Shown here: in pieces, positions 50,093 through 59,573 of the stretch | How the letters are laid out: every line of letters begins with the position of its first letter | How positions within the stretch are numbered: position 1 is the stretch's first letter | Origin: Paracoccus onubensis | GTDB taxonomy: Bacteria; Pseudomonadota; Alphaproteobacteria; Rhodobacterales; Rhodobacteraceae | Assembly: GCF_003591515.1 (NCBI RefSeq) | Contig: NZ_QZCG01000006.1 | Location: 62,001 to 126,000, forward strand | Direction: 5' to 3' | Length of the DNA: 64,000 nt | Program-made: the position numbers and the translations under genes | The notes under the pieces: generated by a model | What the model saw: the letters and a program-made list of their open reading frames with translations, nothing else | Database searches by the model: none | Told to the model about the DNA's origin: nothing

Positions 50093-51418
50093 TCAGTTGC
50101 CGGTGTCGTCCTGAGCCTCGGCAGCCTCTTCCGCCGGGGCGGCATCTTCCTGCGCCGGTTCCTCTTCAGCCGGTGCAGCGTCTTCCTGAGCCGGATCCGC
50201 TTCCTGAGCCGGTGCCTCTTCCGTCGGCGCCCCGCCTTCCGCGGCTTCCCCGGCGGCAGGAGCACCCTCGCCATCCGCTGCCGGTTCCGCACCGCGTTCT
50301 TCCGGAGTCACGGGCATCCCTTCGCCGATCAGTTGAAGACCCTCGACAATCAAGCGGTCGCCGTCTTTCAGCCCCTCGGTCACGATCCAGTCGCTGCCGC
50401 GATCCTGAGCAATCTCGAGCGACCTCGTCTCGACCACGTTATCGTCATTCACCACCATGGCAATCGGGCGGCCACGACGGTCACGGGTGACGCCCTCCTG
50501 CGGAGTAAGCACCACATCGCGCAGGAAAGCTTGCGGGATTTCCGCCTGCACATACATTCCGGGCAGCAATAGGCCATCGGGATTGGCAAATTCCATCCGC
50601 AATGTCACGACGCCGGTGGTTTCATCAACGCGAGGCTCGGCCGCGGTCAGCGATCCGGTATTCTCGAACGTGCTGCCATCCGCCAGTTGCAGCGAAACGG
50701 TCCGATCCACCCCTTCGGGCAAGGCGGCGTCGGCACCCAGACGCTGCCAGCGGATGATTTCTGCCGCAGATTGGGTCACATCGACACGGACCGGATCGAT
50801 GCGGCGAATGACGGTAAGCGGCTCTGCCTGCGACGCCGTCACCAGCGCCCCCTGCGAGGCCAGCGCAAGTCCGATAACCCCATCGACCGGAGCGGTGATC
50901 GTCGTGCGGTCAAGGTCGATCTGCGCTGCTTGCAGGCTGGCTTCCGCAGCCTTGACCGCCGCCTCGGCGGCAAGGCGCGCGGCAACGGCACTATCCTGCG
51001 TTTGCTCGCTGGCGACGCGGCGATCGCGAAGCGCGCCGACCCGTTCGGCCTCGCGCCGTGCGGAGTCCGCCTGCGCATTCGCCTGTGCCAGGGCCGCCTC
51101 GGCTTGCGCCACCGCAGCCTGATAGCTGCGGGGATCGATCCGGTATAGCGGCTGTCCCTGTTCGACCACGCTGCCCTCGTCGAACAGGCGTTCGATCACA
51201 AGGCCGTTAACCTGCGGACGCAGTTCCGCCTCGGCCGATGCGAGAACGCGGCCCGGTAAGGTTGACGTCAAAGTCACATCCTCTGACTTGAGCGTCACGA
51301 CGGTAACGGCGGGCGGAGGCATCTCGCCCTCGCCCTGCCCTTGCGCCATGATGGCGCTGGTCCAGAATATCGCGCCAAGTGCCGAAGCAGCAACGAGAAT
51401 TCGAGTATGTTCAATCAT
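50093..51418 (-). CDS. RND efflux periplasmic adaptor (MFP) subunit with acidic tail
   Basis: A 441-residue membrane-fusion protein. A signal peptide (ASALGAIFWTSAIMAQ) ends near residue 26, followed by the lipoyl/barrel-sandwich segment VNGLVIERLFDEGSVVEQGQPLYRID, a coiled-coil hairpin (about 100-165), then TTITAPVDGVIG and a beta-barrel. The last 75 residues are an unusual Glu/Ala/Pro-rich repeat built on EEAPAQE, AQEDAAPAEE and similar, ending in DTGN. Such a tail is not normal for AcrA relatives. It is upstream of and coupled with the permease. Confidence 0.92.
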   Translation of the reverse strand: MIEHTRILVAASALGAIFWTSAIMAQGQGEGEMPPPAVTVVTLKSEDVTLTSTLPGRVLASAEAELRPQVNGLVIERLFDEGSVVEQGQPLYRIDPRSYQAAVAQAEAALAQANAQADSARREAERVGALRDRRVASEQTQDSAVAARLAAEAAVKAAEASLQAAQIDLDRTTITAPVDGVIGLALASQGALVTASQAEPLTVIRRIDPVRVDVTQSAAEIIRWQRLGADAALPEGVDRTVSLQLADGSTFENTGSLTAAEPRVDETTGVVTLRMEFANPDGLLLPGMYVQAEIPQAFLRDVVLTPQEGVTRDRRGRPIAMVVNDDNVVETRSLEIAQDRGSDWIVTEGLKDGDRLIVEGLQLIGEGMPVTPEERGAEPAADGEGAPAAGEAAEGGAPTEEAPAQEADPAQEDAAPAEEEPAQEDAAPAEEAAEAQDDTGN

Positions 51419-51575
51419 GCCCGCGGCCTGTATTCTAAAGATAGATCGTCAGATTTGTGCAACGGCAAATAACGCGGAAATTCCACAATGCCATTGCGCA
51501 ACCTATGGCGATAACATACCGGACACAACCACTTGATTTTCAGCCAGGGAACCCCAGATCACTGAGTCGTCCAAA

Positions 51576-53150
51576 TCAGAAAAGCGACCCTTGCGACGGG
51601 CCATCATCCGTCTTCCCGCCCTTGGCCTTTCGCCCCGGTTCGGAACGGGAATCGTCCGGTCCCGCCTGAATGCGACCATCCGCAAATTCGATTTCGAAAT
51701 GCGCAAGTTTTCCAGCTGCAGCCGCCGAAGTAACGACACCGCCGGCACCGTGCACAACCGCGAATCCGCGCCGAAGCGTCTGCTCATATCCCAGCGTCCG
51801 GCGCATCCGGTCAAGACGCAATAACGCATCCCGCCGCTGATTTATCGCGCGATGCGCGCTTTGATCCAGCCGAAGCGTCAATTCCGCCAATCTCTCGGAC
51901 TGGGTGCCGATAGCCCTGCGGGTCATGGCCGTTACCCGCCGCAGGGAAGATTCCAGACGTTCCCGCAACTGCAAAAGCCGGTCCTTGCGTCGTTCGACTT
52001 GTCTTTGACCGCTATTGCGCAGCTGCCTGACGTTATATTCAAGCGACTGCCGCTTGGCCGAGGTGAATTGCCGAAGGCTCGCGGCAGGCATGGGCCGTGA
52101 GGCAAGTTGCTGCCGCCGTGCCCGCACCAATCCGCGTAGCGCTGGCTCCAGCCGCGTACCCCACAGATCAAGCCGCTGCCGTGCGCCCTCGGTCAGGGCC
52201 GCAGGCCGGCCCATCGCCCGGGCAAGATCGCGCAAACGCTGTCGGGGACGCTCGATCCGCAGACCGCTGGCCCGGGACATCCGTGCTCCCGCCTCGGCCA
52301 GCCGCGCCGCCAGATCGCTGCGGACCGGCACGGCAAGCTCTGCCGCCGCCGTCGGCGTAGGCGCCCGGCGGTCCGAGGCAAAGTCGATCAATGTCGTGTC
52401 GGTCTCATGCCCGACCGCCGAGATCAGCGGAATGTCACTGGCTGCTGCCGCCCGTACGACCTCTTCTTCATTGAAGCCCCATAAATCCTCGATACTGCCG
52501 CCGCCTCGCGCGACGATAATCAGATCGGGCCGTGGCACAGTTCCGCCGCGCGGCAGATCATTGAACCCGCGAATTGCTGCGGCGACCTGGGGCGCGCATG
52601 CTTCTCCCTGCACCGCCACCGGCCAGATCAGCACATGGGTCGGGAAACGGTCGCGCAGGCGATGAAGGATATCGCGGATCACCGCGCCCGAAGGCGACGT
52701 CACGACTCCGATAACACGCGGCAGAAACGGCAAGGGGCGTTTGCGCGCATCATCGAAAAGCCCCTCGGCCGCCAAAGCCTTGCGGCGTTTTTCAAGCATC
52801 GCCATCAACGCGCCCATCCCGGCGGGTTCGATCTGATCCACGATCAGCTGATATTTCGACTGCCCCGGAAACGTCGTCATCCGCCCGGTGGCGACGACTT
52901 CCATTCCCTCTTCCGGGCGCTGGGCCAGGCGGGACGCCTGCCCCTTCCAGGTAACCGCCGCCAGAACCGAGCGGTCATCCTTGAGATCGAAATAGAGATG
53001 CCCCGAGGATGGCCGGGATACCCGCCCGATTTCACCGCGCACACGGACGCGGCCGAACTGATCCTCGATATTGCGCTTTACCGCGCCCGAAAGTTCCGAG
53101 ACGGTAAATTCATGGGCATTGTCGCCTGCGCTATCCTCTAGCAGATCCAT
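51576..53150 (-). CDS. xseA: Exodeoxyribonuclease VII large subunit
   Basis: A 524-residue nuclease subunit with an N-terminal OB-fold (about 10-110; VRVRGEIGRVSRPSSGHLYFDLKDDRS), then the catalytic domain with VTSPSGAVIRDILHRLRDRFP near 152, ARGGGSIEDLWGFNEEEVVRA near 218 and AVGHETDTTLIDFASDRRAPTPTAAAEL near 248, and a C-terminal coiled-coil. Degrades single-stranded DNA as the XseAB complex. xseB is not adjacent. Divergent from purD with a 170-base gap. Confidence 0.96.
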   Translation of the reverse strand: MDLLEDSAGDNAHEFTVSELSGAVKRNIEDQFGRVRVRGEIGRVSRPSSGHLYFDLKDDRSVLAAVTWKGQASRLAQRPEEGMEVVATGRMTTFPGQSKYQLIVDQIEPAGMGALMAMLEKRRKALAAEGLFDDARKRPLPFLPRVIGVVTSPSGAVIRDILHRLRDRFPTHVLIWPVAVQGEACAPQVAAAIRGFNDLPRGGTVPRPDLIIVARGGGSIEDLWGFNEEEVVRAAAASDIPLISAVGHETDTTLIDFASDRRAPTPTAAAELAVPVRSDLAARLAEAGARMSRASGLRIERPRQRLRDLARAMGRPAALTEGARQRLDLWGTRLEPALRGLVRARRQQLASRPMPAASLRQFTSAKRQSLEYNVRQLRNSGQRQVERRKDRLLQLRERLESSLRRVTAMTRRAIGTQSERLAELTLRLDQSAHRAINQRRDALLRLDRMRRTLGYEQTLRRGFAVVHGAGGVVTSAAAAGKLAHFEIEFADGRIQAGPDDSRSEPGRKAKGGKTDDGPSQGSLF

Positions 53151-53320
53151 ATGTCAATTTCCTTCGCAACCGCCTTCGCCGCCATCGCTCACGCCCGGAA
53201 ACGCCGGAAACCCCGTCAGTCTCTGCCAGATTTCCGCTTTCTACATGACGCTCTTGCTTGATGGCGACAGGTTGCGACCCTAGAAGACGGCAGAACCGGC
53301 AGCAAGCGAAAGGGCGGCAA

Positions 53321-54583
53321 ATGAATATCCTGATCCTCGGCGGTGGCGGGCGTGAACATGCGCTGGCATGGGCGATCCGGCAGAATCCGAAATGCGATCG
53401 GCTGATTGTCGCACCGGGCAATGCGGGGATCGCCGAGGTGGCGGATTGCGCCGAAATCGACATCAATTCTCGCGCAGAAATTCTTGAATTTGCAGAAGAT
53501 AATGCGATAGATTTTGTGGTGATCGGCCCTGAGGCACCGCTGGCTGCCGGTGTCTCGGATGCATTGCGCGCGGCGGGATTTCTGGTGTTTGGTCCCAGTC
53601 AGGCGGCCGCGGAACTGGAGGCATCGAAAACCTTCACCAAGGAAATTTGCGATGCCTGCGGCGCACCCACCGCCGCATGGGCGCGATTTACCGAAGCTGC
53701 ACCGGCAAAGGATTACGTCACCGCTCAAGGCGCGCCCATCGTCGTCAAGGCAGATGGCCTTGCCGCCGGAAAAGGCGTGACGGTCGCGGAAAGCGTTGCG
53801 CAGGCGCATGACGCTATTGATTTGATCTTTCAAGGAGAATTCGGCGATACTTCAGTCGTGATCGAAGAGTTCATGCATGGCGAAGAGGCAAGCTTTTTCG
53901 TTCTGTGCGACGGAACCGATTGTCTGCCCATCGGAACCGCTCAGGATCACAAGCGCGTCGGCGAAGGCGATACCGGCCCCAATACCGGCGGAATGGGCGC
54001 CTACAGCCCTGCGCCGGTTTTGTCGGAAAAATTGCAAGCACAGGTGATGGAGCGGATCATTCGCCCCACTATCGCAGAAATGTCTCGTCGAAACATGCCG
54101 TTTCAAGGCATTCTTTACGCTGGCTTGATGATTGCCGGTGAAGAGGCTCGGCTGGTGGAATATAATGTCCGCTTCGGGGACCCGGAATGTCAGGTGTTGA
54201 TGATCCGATTGGGCGCACAGGTCCTGGATTTGTTGCATGCCTGCGCGTCAGGCAGGCTGGCCGAAACCACGGTCAATTGGGCGGACGATCATGCTCTGAC
54301 GGTTGTCATGGCCGCCAAAGGTTATCCGGATGAATATAAAAAAGGTAGCCTTATCAAAAATCTGGATAAGATAAATCAATCCAGTTTCGAGATGGTTTTC
54401 CATGCGGGAACCGGTATGGCGGACGGGCAGTTCACCGCTCAGGGCGGACGCGTTCTTGCCTGTACCGGGCGCGGTGCGACCCTGTCCGAGGCCCATTCCC
54501 GTGCCTACCATCTTGTGGATGCCATCGACTGGCCCGAGGGGTTTTGCCGCCGCGACATCGGTTGGCGGGCGCTTGATGATTAA
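53321..54583 (+). CDS. purD: Phosphoribosylamine-glycine ligase
   Basis: A 420-residue ATP-grasp enzyme making GAR in purine synthesis. MNILILGGGGREHALAWAI is the family opening, VKADGLAAGKGV near residue 143, GEEASFFVLCDG near 195, KRVGEGDTGPNTGGMGAYSPAP near 215, and NVRFGDPECQ near 285 carry ATP/Mg ligands. The ATG at 53321 agrees with homologues. Codon use is slightly more AT-rich around 53480-53520 and 54330-54380 than in neighbouring genes. Confidence 0.96.
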   Translation: MNILILGGGGREHALAWAIRQNPKCDRLIVAPGNAGIAEVADCAEIDINSRAEILEFAEDNAIDFVVIGPEAPLAAGVSDALRAAGFLVFGPSQAAAELEASKTFTKEICDACGAPTAAWARFTEAAPAKDYVTAQGAPIVVKADGLAAGKGVTVAESVAQAHDAIDLIFQGEFGDTSVVIEEFMHGEEASFFVLCDGTDCLPIGTAQDHKRVGEGDTGPNTGGMGAYSPAPVLSEKLQAQVMERIIRPTIAEMSRRNMPFQGILYAGLMIAGEEARLVEYNVRFGDPECQVLMIRLGAQVLDLLHACASGRLAETTVNWADDHALTVVMAAKGYPDEYKKGSLIKNLDKINQSSFEMVFHAGTGMADGQFTAQGGRVLACTGRGATLSEAHSRAYHLVDAIDWPEGFCRRDIGWRALDD

Positions 54584-54634
54584 GCGTGATTAACCTGCCA
54601 GCTGCCGACAGAGAATCCCCCGCACCCATGCAGG

Positions 54635-55324
54635 TCAGGAATGAACGCGTGTCGCGCCGTGGTTTCTGCCAACGATCTCCCGCAGGGCAACCATGGCTTC
54701 ATTCTCGGCACGGGCGAAAAGACGGATCCGGGCGATATATATGTTATCGCGGATAAAGGGTGCGGCGCGATCCTCCACCTGATCCGCAACTGGCAGGATA
54801 AGCATGGCCGGGCCCTGTATATCGGCCAGCCCATCGCCATTATAAAGCGCCGTCACATCCTCCCAGCCGGTCTGACGGAACATCCTGCGCAACTGGTTGG
54901 GCGTATCGCCTGCCTTCGCCGGTGGCCGCAACCCTTTGACCTTTCCGCCCAGATGCGTCACGCCATCGGATTGCCAATGATCGGTAACGGACATGATCGC
55001 CAGCAGATCCGGCCCATCCGACAAGGCAATATCGTCACCGGGTTCAATCCGTCCGGCGAAATCCTCGTCGACGTCCAGTGTCACCGGCAGAGGCCATACC
55101 GCGCCCGAGGTCAGACTCCCATCGCGCGTGACGGTGTCGCAATCAGCCTGAGTCATGAAGCCTCGTAACGGGAAAAACCCGCCATTCATCAAAAGCTCCA
55201 GATCACTTGCCTGCTGTTCGGACAAAACCCATCGCGGCAATTTCGTCCCTTCTTCGGTCAGTTTCTCGGCAGCCTCGGGCGAGACGAAAAGTTCAGGAAT
55301 CGGGATCTGGTTCAGCGGGGTCAT
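54635..55324 (-). CDS. Shortened ATP-sulfurylase-like protein without the HxxH motif
   Basis: A 229-residue protein that matches the N-terminal (PUA-like) domain of sulfate adenylyltransferase: LELLMNGGFFPLRGFMTQAD near residue 42, VWPLPVTLDVDEDFA near 77 and LLAIMSVTDHW near 107. It then has a compressed catalytic part: DTPNQLRRMFRQTGWEDVTA where the normal enzyme reads HTPxELRxxFxxLGW..VVAF, but the QTRNPxHRAH active motif is replaced by YNGDGLADIQ. The chain stops at RNHGATRVHS, where the intact enzyme continues THFIVGRDHAG. It therefore cannot be a normal ATP sulfurylase. A relic or a repurposed paralogue are both possible. Confidence 0.75.
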   Translation of the reverse strand: MTPLNQIPIPELFVSPEAAEKLTEEGTKLPRWVLSEQQASDLELLMNGGFFPLRGFMTQADCDTVTRDGSLTSGAVWPLPVTLDVDEDFAGRIEPGDDIALSDGPDLLAIMSVTDHWQSDGVTHLGGKVKGLRPPAKAGDTPNQLRRMFRQTGWEDVTALYNGDGLADIQGPAMLILPVADQVEDRAAPFIRDNIYIARIRLFARAENEAMVALREIVGRNHGATRVHS

Positions 55325-55375
55325 GTCAATCTCGTGGCAGATATCCCCTGCCCGTAGCTGCCTTCCCTCTGAGGT

Positions 55376-55552
55376 TCAAGCGCGACAATCGGACGAGTCA
55401 CACTTGTCGGATGGGCGTGGCAGCGGCAAATCGTCGAGTTCCCTTTTGCTCATATGCTGAATGTCGGGATGGTCCAGCGGTTCGCGGACCTGCGGATACG
55501 GGGCCAGCTTGCCGGAGCTCCGGCGCAGCAACAGGCGGAGAAGATTTAACAT
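55376..55552 (-). CDS. Small protein of unknown function
   Basis: A 58-residue reading frame starting MLNLLRLLLRRSSGK, with PYPQVREPLDHPDIQHMSKR and then ELDDLPLPRPS and a cysteine-containing tail. The periodic Leu/Arg start and the balanced HPDIQxMSxRELxDLPLP segment look like a real conserved peptide, possibly membrane-associated. No ribosome-binding site of note is seen before the ATG at 55552. It is 51 bases from the ATP-sulfurylase-like gene on the same strand and divergent from the LysR gene. Confidence 0.5.
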   Translation of the reverse strand: MLNLLRLLLRRSSGKLAPYPQVREPLDHPDIQHMSKRELDDLPLPRPSDKCDSSDCRA

Positions 55553-55622
55553 GATCTGAATATATTCGAAATTCTGCTGTTTCAGTATTGAGATTATCAC
55601 TTCATGATTTTAGATTTTCTAA

Positions 55623-56522
55623 ATGAATCCGTTGAACCGCATCTCGCTGAGTGGCCTTCGCGCCATCGAAGCCGTCGCCCGATTGGGAAGCCTTTCGGCT
55701 GCGGCCAGGGAACTTGGCGTTACTCCCGGCGCGCTTAGCCAGCGGATCAGCCGAACCGAGGCGCAGCTTGGCCGCCCCGTCTTCGATCGCAGCGGCGCCG
55801 GGTTGAAGCTTAACGAGCTTGGCCAGGATATGGCGGCCCGGCTGTCGCGCGGTTTGGCCGAATTGTCTGCGGCGGCCATGCTGGCGGATCCGGCACAGGA
55901 CGATTTGCTGAATGTCTCGGTCGCGCCTCTCTTCGCCAGCCGCTGGCTGATCTGGCGCCTTCCCGGCTTTACCGAAACCCGTCCCGATATCCGCGTCCGG
56001 CTGGAACCCGTCAGCCAGATGGTGACGCCGGGCGTCGGCGGTGTGGATATCGGGTTGCGCGTGGGGCGTGGAGAATGGCCGGGATTGCGGGCAGAGAAGC
56101 TGCTTGATCAGCGGGTCATGCCTGTTTGCGCGCCCGCATTGGCGAAACATATCCATGAGCCCGCAGATCTGTTACGCCTTCCGATCCTGCGAGAAAACGA
56201 ATTTCTGGCAGGATGGCAGGATTGGCTCACCCCGCATGGCATCGACCCGGACGGGATCCCGGACGGGCCGACATTCGCCGATGGCGGATTATGCCTGGAT
56301 GCCGCGATTTCCGGGCAAGGCATATTCATGGCGTGGGAAACACTGGCCAGTGACGCCCTTGCACGTGGTCAGATCACTGCGCCGCTATCGGGCCGTGCCG
56401 CGACCGGGAACAGCTATTGGTTCGTGACCGCAACCGAAGCGCGACGGAAACCCGCCATTACCCATTTCCGCAACTGGCTGCGCGCGGAACTGAACGCCAC
56501 CGCGCGCGACTGGCCGGCCTGA
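55623..56522 (+). CDS. LysR-type transcriptional regulator (GcvA-like)
   Basis: A 299-residue LysR regulator: N-terminal winged helix (about residues 10-60; LRAIEAVARLGSLSAAARELGVTPGALSQRISRTEAQLG), and an effector domain of the GcvA type with LLNVSVAPLFASRWLIWRLPGFTETRPDIRVRLE near 99 and GVDIGLRVGRGEWPGL near 140. The start at 55623 has no strong ribosome-binding site but agrees with homologues. It is divergent from the small protein and the ATP-sulfurylase-like gene, which it might regulate; that is inference from position. Confidence 0.88.
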   Translation: MNPLNRISLSGLRAIEAVARLGSLSAAARELGVTPGALSQRISRTEAQLGRPVFDRSGAGLKLNELGQDMAARLSRGLAELSAAAMLADPAQDDLLNVSVAPLFASRWLIWRLPGFTETRPDIRVRLEPVSQMVTPGVGGVDIGLRVGRGEWPGLRAEKLLDQRVMPVCAPALAKHIHEPADLLRLPILRENEFLAGWQDWLTPHGIDPDGIPDGPTFADGGLCLDAAISGQGIFMAWETLASDALARGQITAPLSGRAATGNSYWFVTATEARRKPAITHFRNWLRAELNATARDWPA

Positions 56523-56550
56523 CACGTTTCATCCGTATGCAGATGAGCCC

Positions 56551-57581
<1,031 letters not shown>

Positions 57582-57606
57582 CTAGGTAATCGCCCCTGCC
57601 GTGCTG

Positions 57607-57674
57607 CGCAATGGATCCGGTAATTACAGAAACAATGTTGCGCAATCCGGGGCCGCATTGTAGTTTCCCGCAAT
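57607..57674. promoter_or_regulatory. Repeated CGCAAT motifs between trxB and the lrp-type gene
   Basis: Three copies of CGCAAT occur at 57607-57612, 57641-57646 and 57669-57674, two of them as TGCGCAAT. They lie in the 147-base divergent intergenic region. Steps of 34 and 28 bases are near three helical turns, which would suit cooperative binding by an Lrp-type octamer. The motif is not a known consensus that I can name with confidence. Confidence 0.3.
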
Positions 57675-57701
57675 CCATAAGAAACAGGGAAGAAGGGCAG
57701 C

Positions 57702-58202
57702 ATGACCGGCACCAAACTGGACGAGATCGACCGTAAAATCCTGGCCGAGCTGCAGGCTGACGGCCGGATGACGAATGTCGAGCTTGCGCGGCGCGTCGGC
57801 ATTTCGGCCCCTCCTTGCCTTCGCCGGGTCCGCGCGCTTGAGGAAACCGGGTTCATTCGTGGCTATCACGCGGATATCGACGCACGCGAGCTTGGGTTCG
57901 AGGTGCAGGTTTTCGCGATGGTCCGGCTGACCTCGCAATCAGAGCGCGATCTCTCGGCATTCGAGGCACTTGTGCTTGACTGGCCTTTCGTGCGCGAATG
58001 TCACATGCTGAACGGCGAGATCGATTTCATCCTGAAATGCGTCTCGCCCGATTTGTCGAGCTTTCAGAAATTCCTGACGGACCGACTGACCGCCGCGCCC
58101 AATGTGGCCAGCGTCAAGACATCGCTCGTGATTCGCGGAGCCAAGGACGAACCGGCCGTACCCTTCGAAGTGGTGGAAGAACGGGTGCGGCAGGCGGGCT
58201 GA
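57702..58202 (+). CDS. Lrp/AsnC-family transcriptional regulator
   Basis: A 166-residue regulator with N-terminal helix-turn-helix (LDEIDRKILAELQADGRMTNVELARRVGISAPPCLRRVRALEE, about residues 5-47) and a C-terminal RAM ligand-binding domain (about 60-150). Effectors in the family are amino acids. The start follows GGGAAGAAGGGCAGC. It is divergent from trxB and followed, after 177 bases, by the hydrolase-P450 pair on the same strand, which may or may not be its target. Confidence 0.92.
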   Translation: MTGTKLDEIDRKILAELQADGRMTNVELARRVGISAPPCLRRVRALEETGFIRGYHADIDARELGFEVQVFAMVRLTSQSERDLSAFEALVLDWPFVRECHMLNGEIDFILKCVSPDLSSFQKFLTDRLTAAPNVASVKTSLVIRGAKDEPAVPFEVVEERVRQAG

Positions 58203-58379
58203 AACGCGACGGCAAAGGTCGCGACCGATCATATTGCGGAGTTCGCGAAAGCCGGAGCTTTGCCGGCTTCTGCAACAGTTTTAAGCAAATGAAATGCATG
58301 ATTTCGATTTGTTCCGCGCATGCGGGTTGCCGCGCAGGGCAAATTTGCTAATCCTGACCGCGCTCAACAAGGCCAGATC

Positions 58380-59573
58380 ATGTCCAGACCATTTAGACGC
58401 AAAGTTCTTTATATCCCAGGCTTCGATCCCATCCCGCCACGCCGCTATCGCGAGCTGTTTCGCAAGGAATCGCCCGTTCAGGCAGCCATATCCGATTACC
58501 GGATGGAACTGGTCCGCCCGTTGCATAAGGCGGCCTTCGGTTGGCAGACCCGTGGCAGTTTCCCCGAAGGAGAGGCCGAGACCCAGTTCGAAGTGCTGGT
58601 CTGGGCTGATCTGGTGCAGGATTCGATGCGCCGCGGGATCGCCGGCACATATATGCAGCTCTTCTCGACGGCATGGGCCTATATCGGGACCGGAGCGCTT
58701 TTCCAATTGATGAAATTGCGGCGCGGCCCGGTATTGGCGGCGCTTTATCCGATCGTGGTTCTGCTGCTTCAGGCACTGGTCGGGCTGATCCTCGCGGGAT
58801 TGGCGGGCTGGATCCTGACGAAGCTGACCCTGTGGTGGATCGGATTGCCGGTTGCGCTGGCAGTCTTCTGGGGCATGTTGTCGGGCTTTCGCCGCATCGA
58901 CAACCGGCTGTTCGCCTATTACCTGATGCATGATTACGCCTTCACAGCACAGCATCGCGGCGCTTACCCAGCGGAACTGGAGCAACGTCTTGCCCAATTC
59001 GGCGACCGGGTGAGTCAGGCATTAAGCGAAGATGTCGATGAAGTGCTGGTGGTCGGACATTCCTCGGGTGCGTATCTGGCAGTTTCGCTGCTGGCGGATC
59101 TTCTGCGCGCTAAACCCTTGCCCGAAAAAGGTCCCGCGCTTGCGCTGCTTAGCCTTGGTCATGTCGTTCCGATGGCCTCGTTTCTGCCAAAGGCCGACCG
59201 GTTGCGTGAGGATCTGGCATTTCTGTCCGAAAATGAAACAATCTTCTGGCTGGATGTCACTGCGCCAGGGGATGCCTGCTGTTTCGGATTATGCGATCCG
59301 GTGGCCGTCAGCGGGATGGCCGGCCCCGACCAGCGATGGCCTTTGGTCATCTCGGCCGCGTTTCGGCAAACGCTATCGCCCGAGATGCAGAAATCGCTTC
59401 GCTGGCGTTGGTTCAGGCTGCATTTCCAATATCTCTGCGCCTTTGACCGGCCCGGAGATTACGATTATTTCGCAATCACCGCCGGCCCGTTGAAGCTGTC
59501 CAAACGGTTTGCCGATCGCCATCCTTCTCCGGCCCGGATCACGCGTCCCGTCGGACCGGGCCGCAGAACATGA
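58380..59573 (+). CDS. Membrane-associated alpha/beta-hydrolase-like protein
   Basis: A 397-residue protein with two hydrophobic segments near 118-165 (LAALYPIVVLLLQALVGLIL and LPVALAVFWGMLSGF), and a nucleophile elbow VVGHSSGAYLAVSLL with Ser228. The N-terminal YIPGFDPIPPRRYREL is a G-x-D-P oxyanion-type opening. It resembles uncharacterised Rhodobacteraceae proteins; a lipid or ester substrate is likely but unknown. The stop overlaps the P450 start (ATGA), so the two proteins are probably made together. The ATG at 58380 is supported by homology of the MSRPFRRKVLYIPGF opening only. Confidence 0.75.
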   Translation: MSRPFRRKVLYIPGFDPIPPRRYRELFRKESPVQAAISDYRMELVRPLHKAAFGWQTRGSFPEGEAETQFEVLVWADLVQDSMRRGIAGTYMQLFSTAWAYIGTGALFQLMKLRRGPVLAALYPIVVLLLQALVGLILAGLAGWILTKLTLWWIGLPVALAVFWGMLSGFRRIDNRLFAYYLMHDYAFTAQHRGAYPAELEQRLAQFGDRVSQALSEDVDEVLVVGHSSGAYLAVSLLADLLRAKPLPEKGPALALLSLGHVVPMASFLPKADRLREDLAFLSENETIFWLDVTAPGDACCFGLCDPVAVSGMAGPDQRWPLVISAAFRQTLSPEMQKSLRWRWFRLHFQYLCAFDRPGDYDYFAITAGPLKLSKRFADRHPSPARITRPVGPGRRT

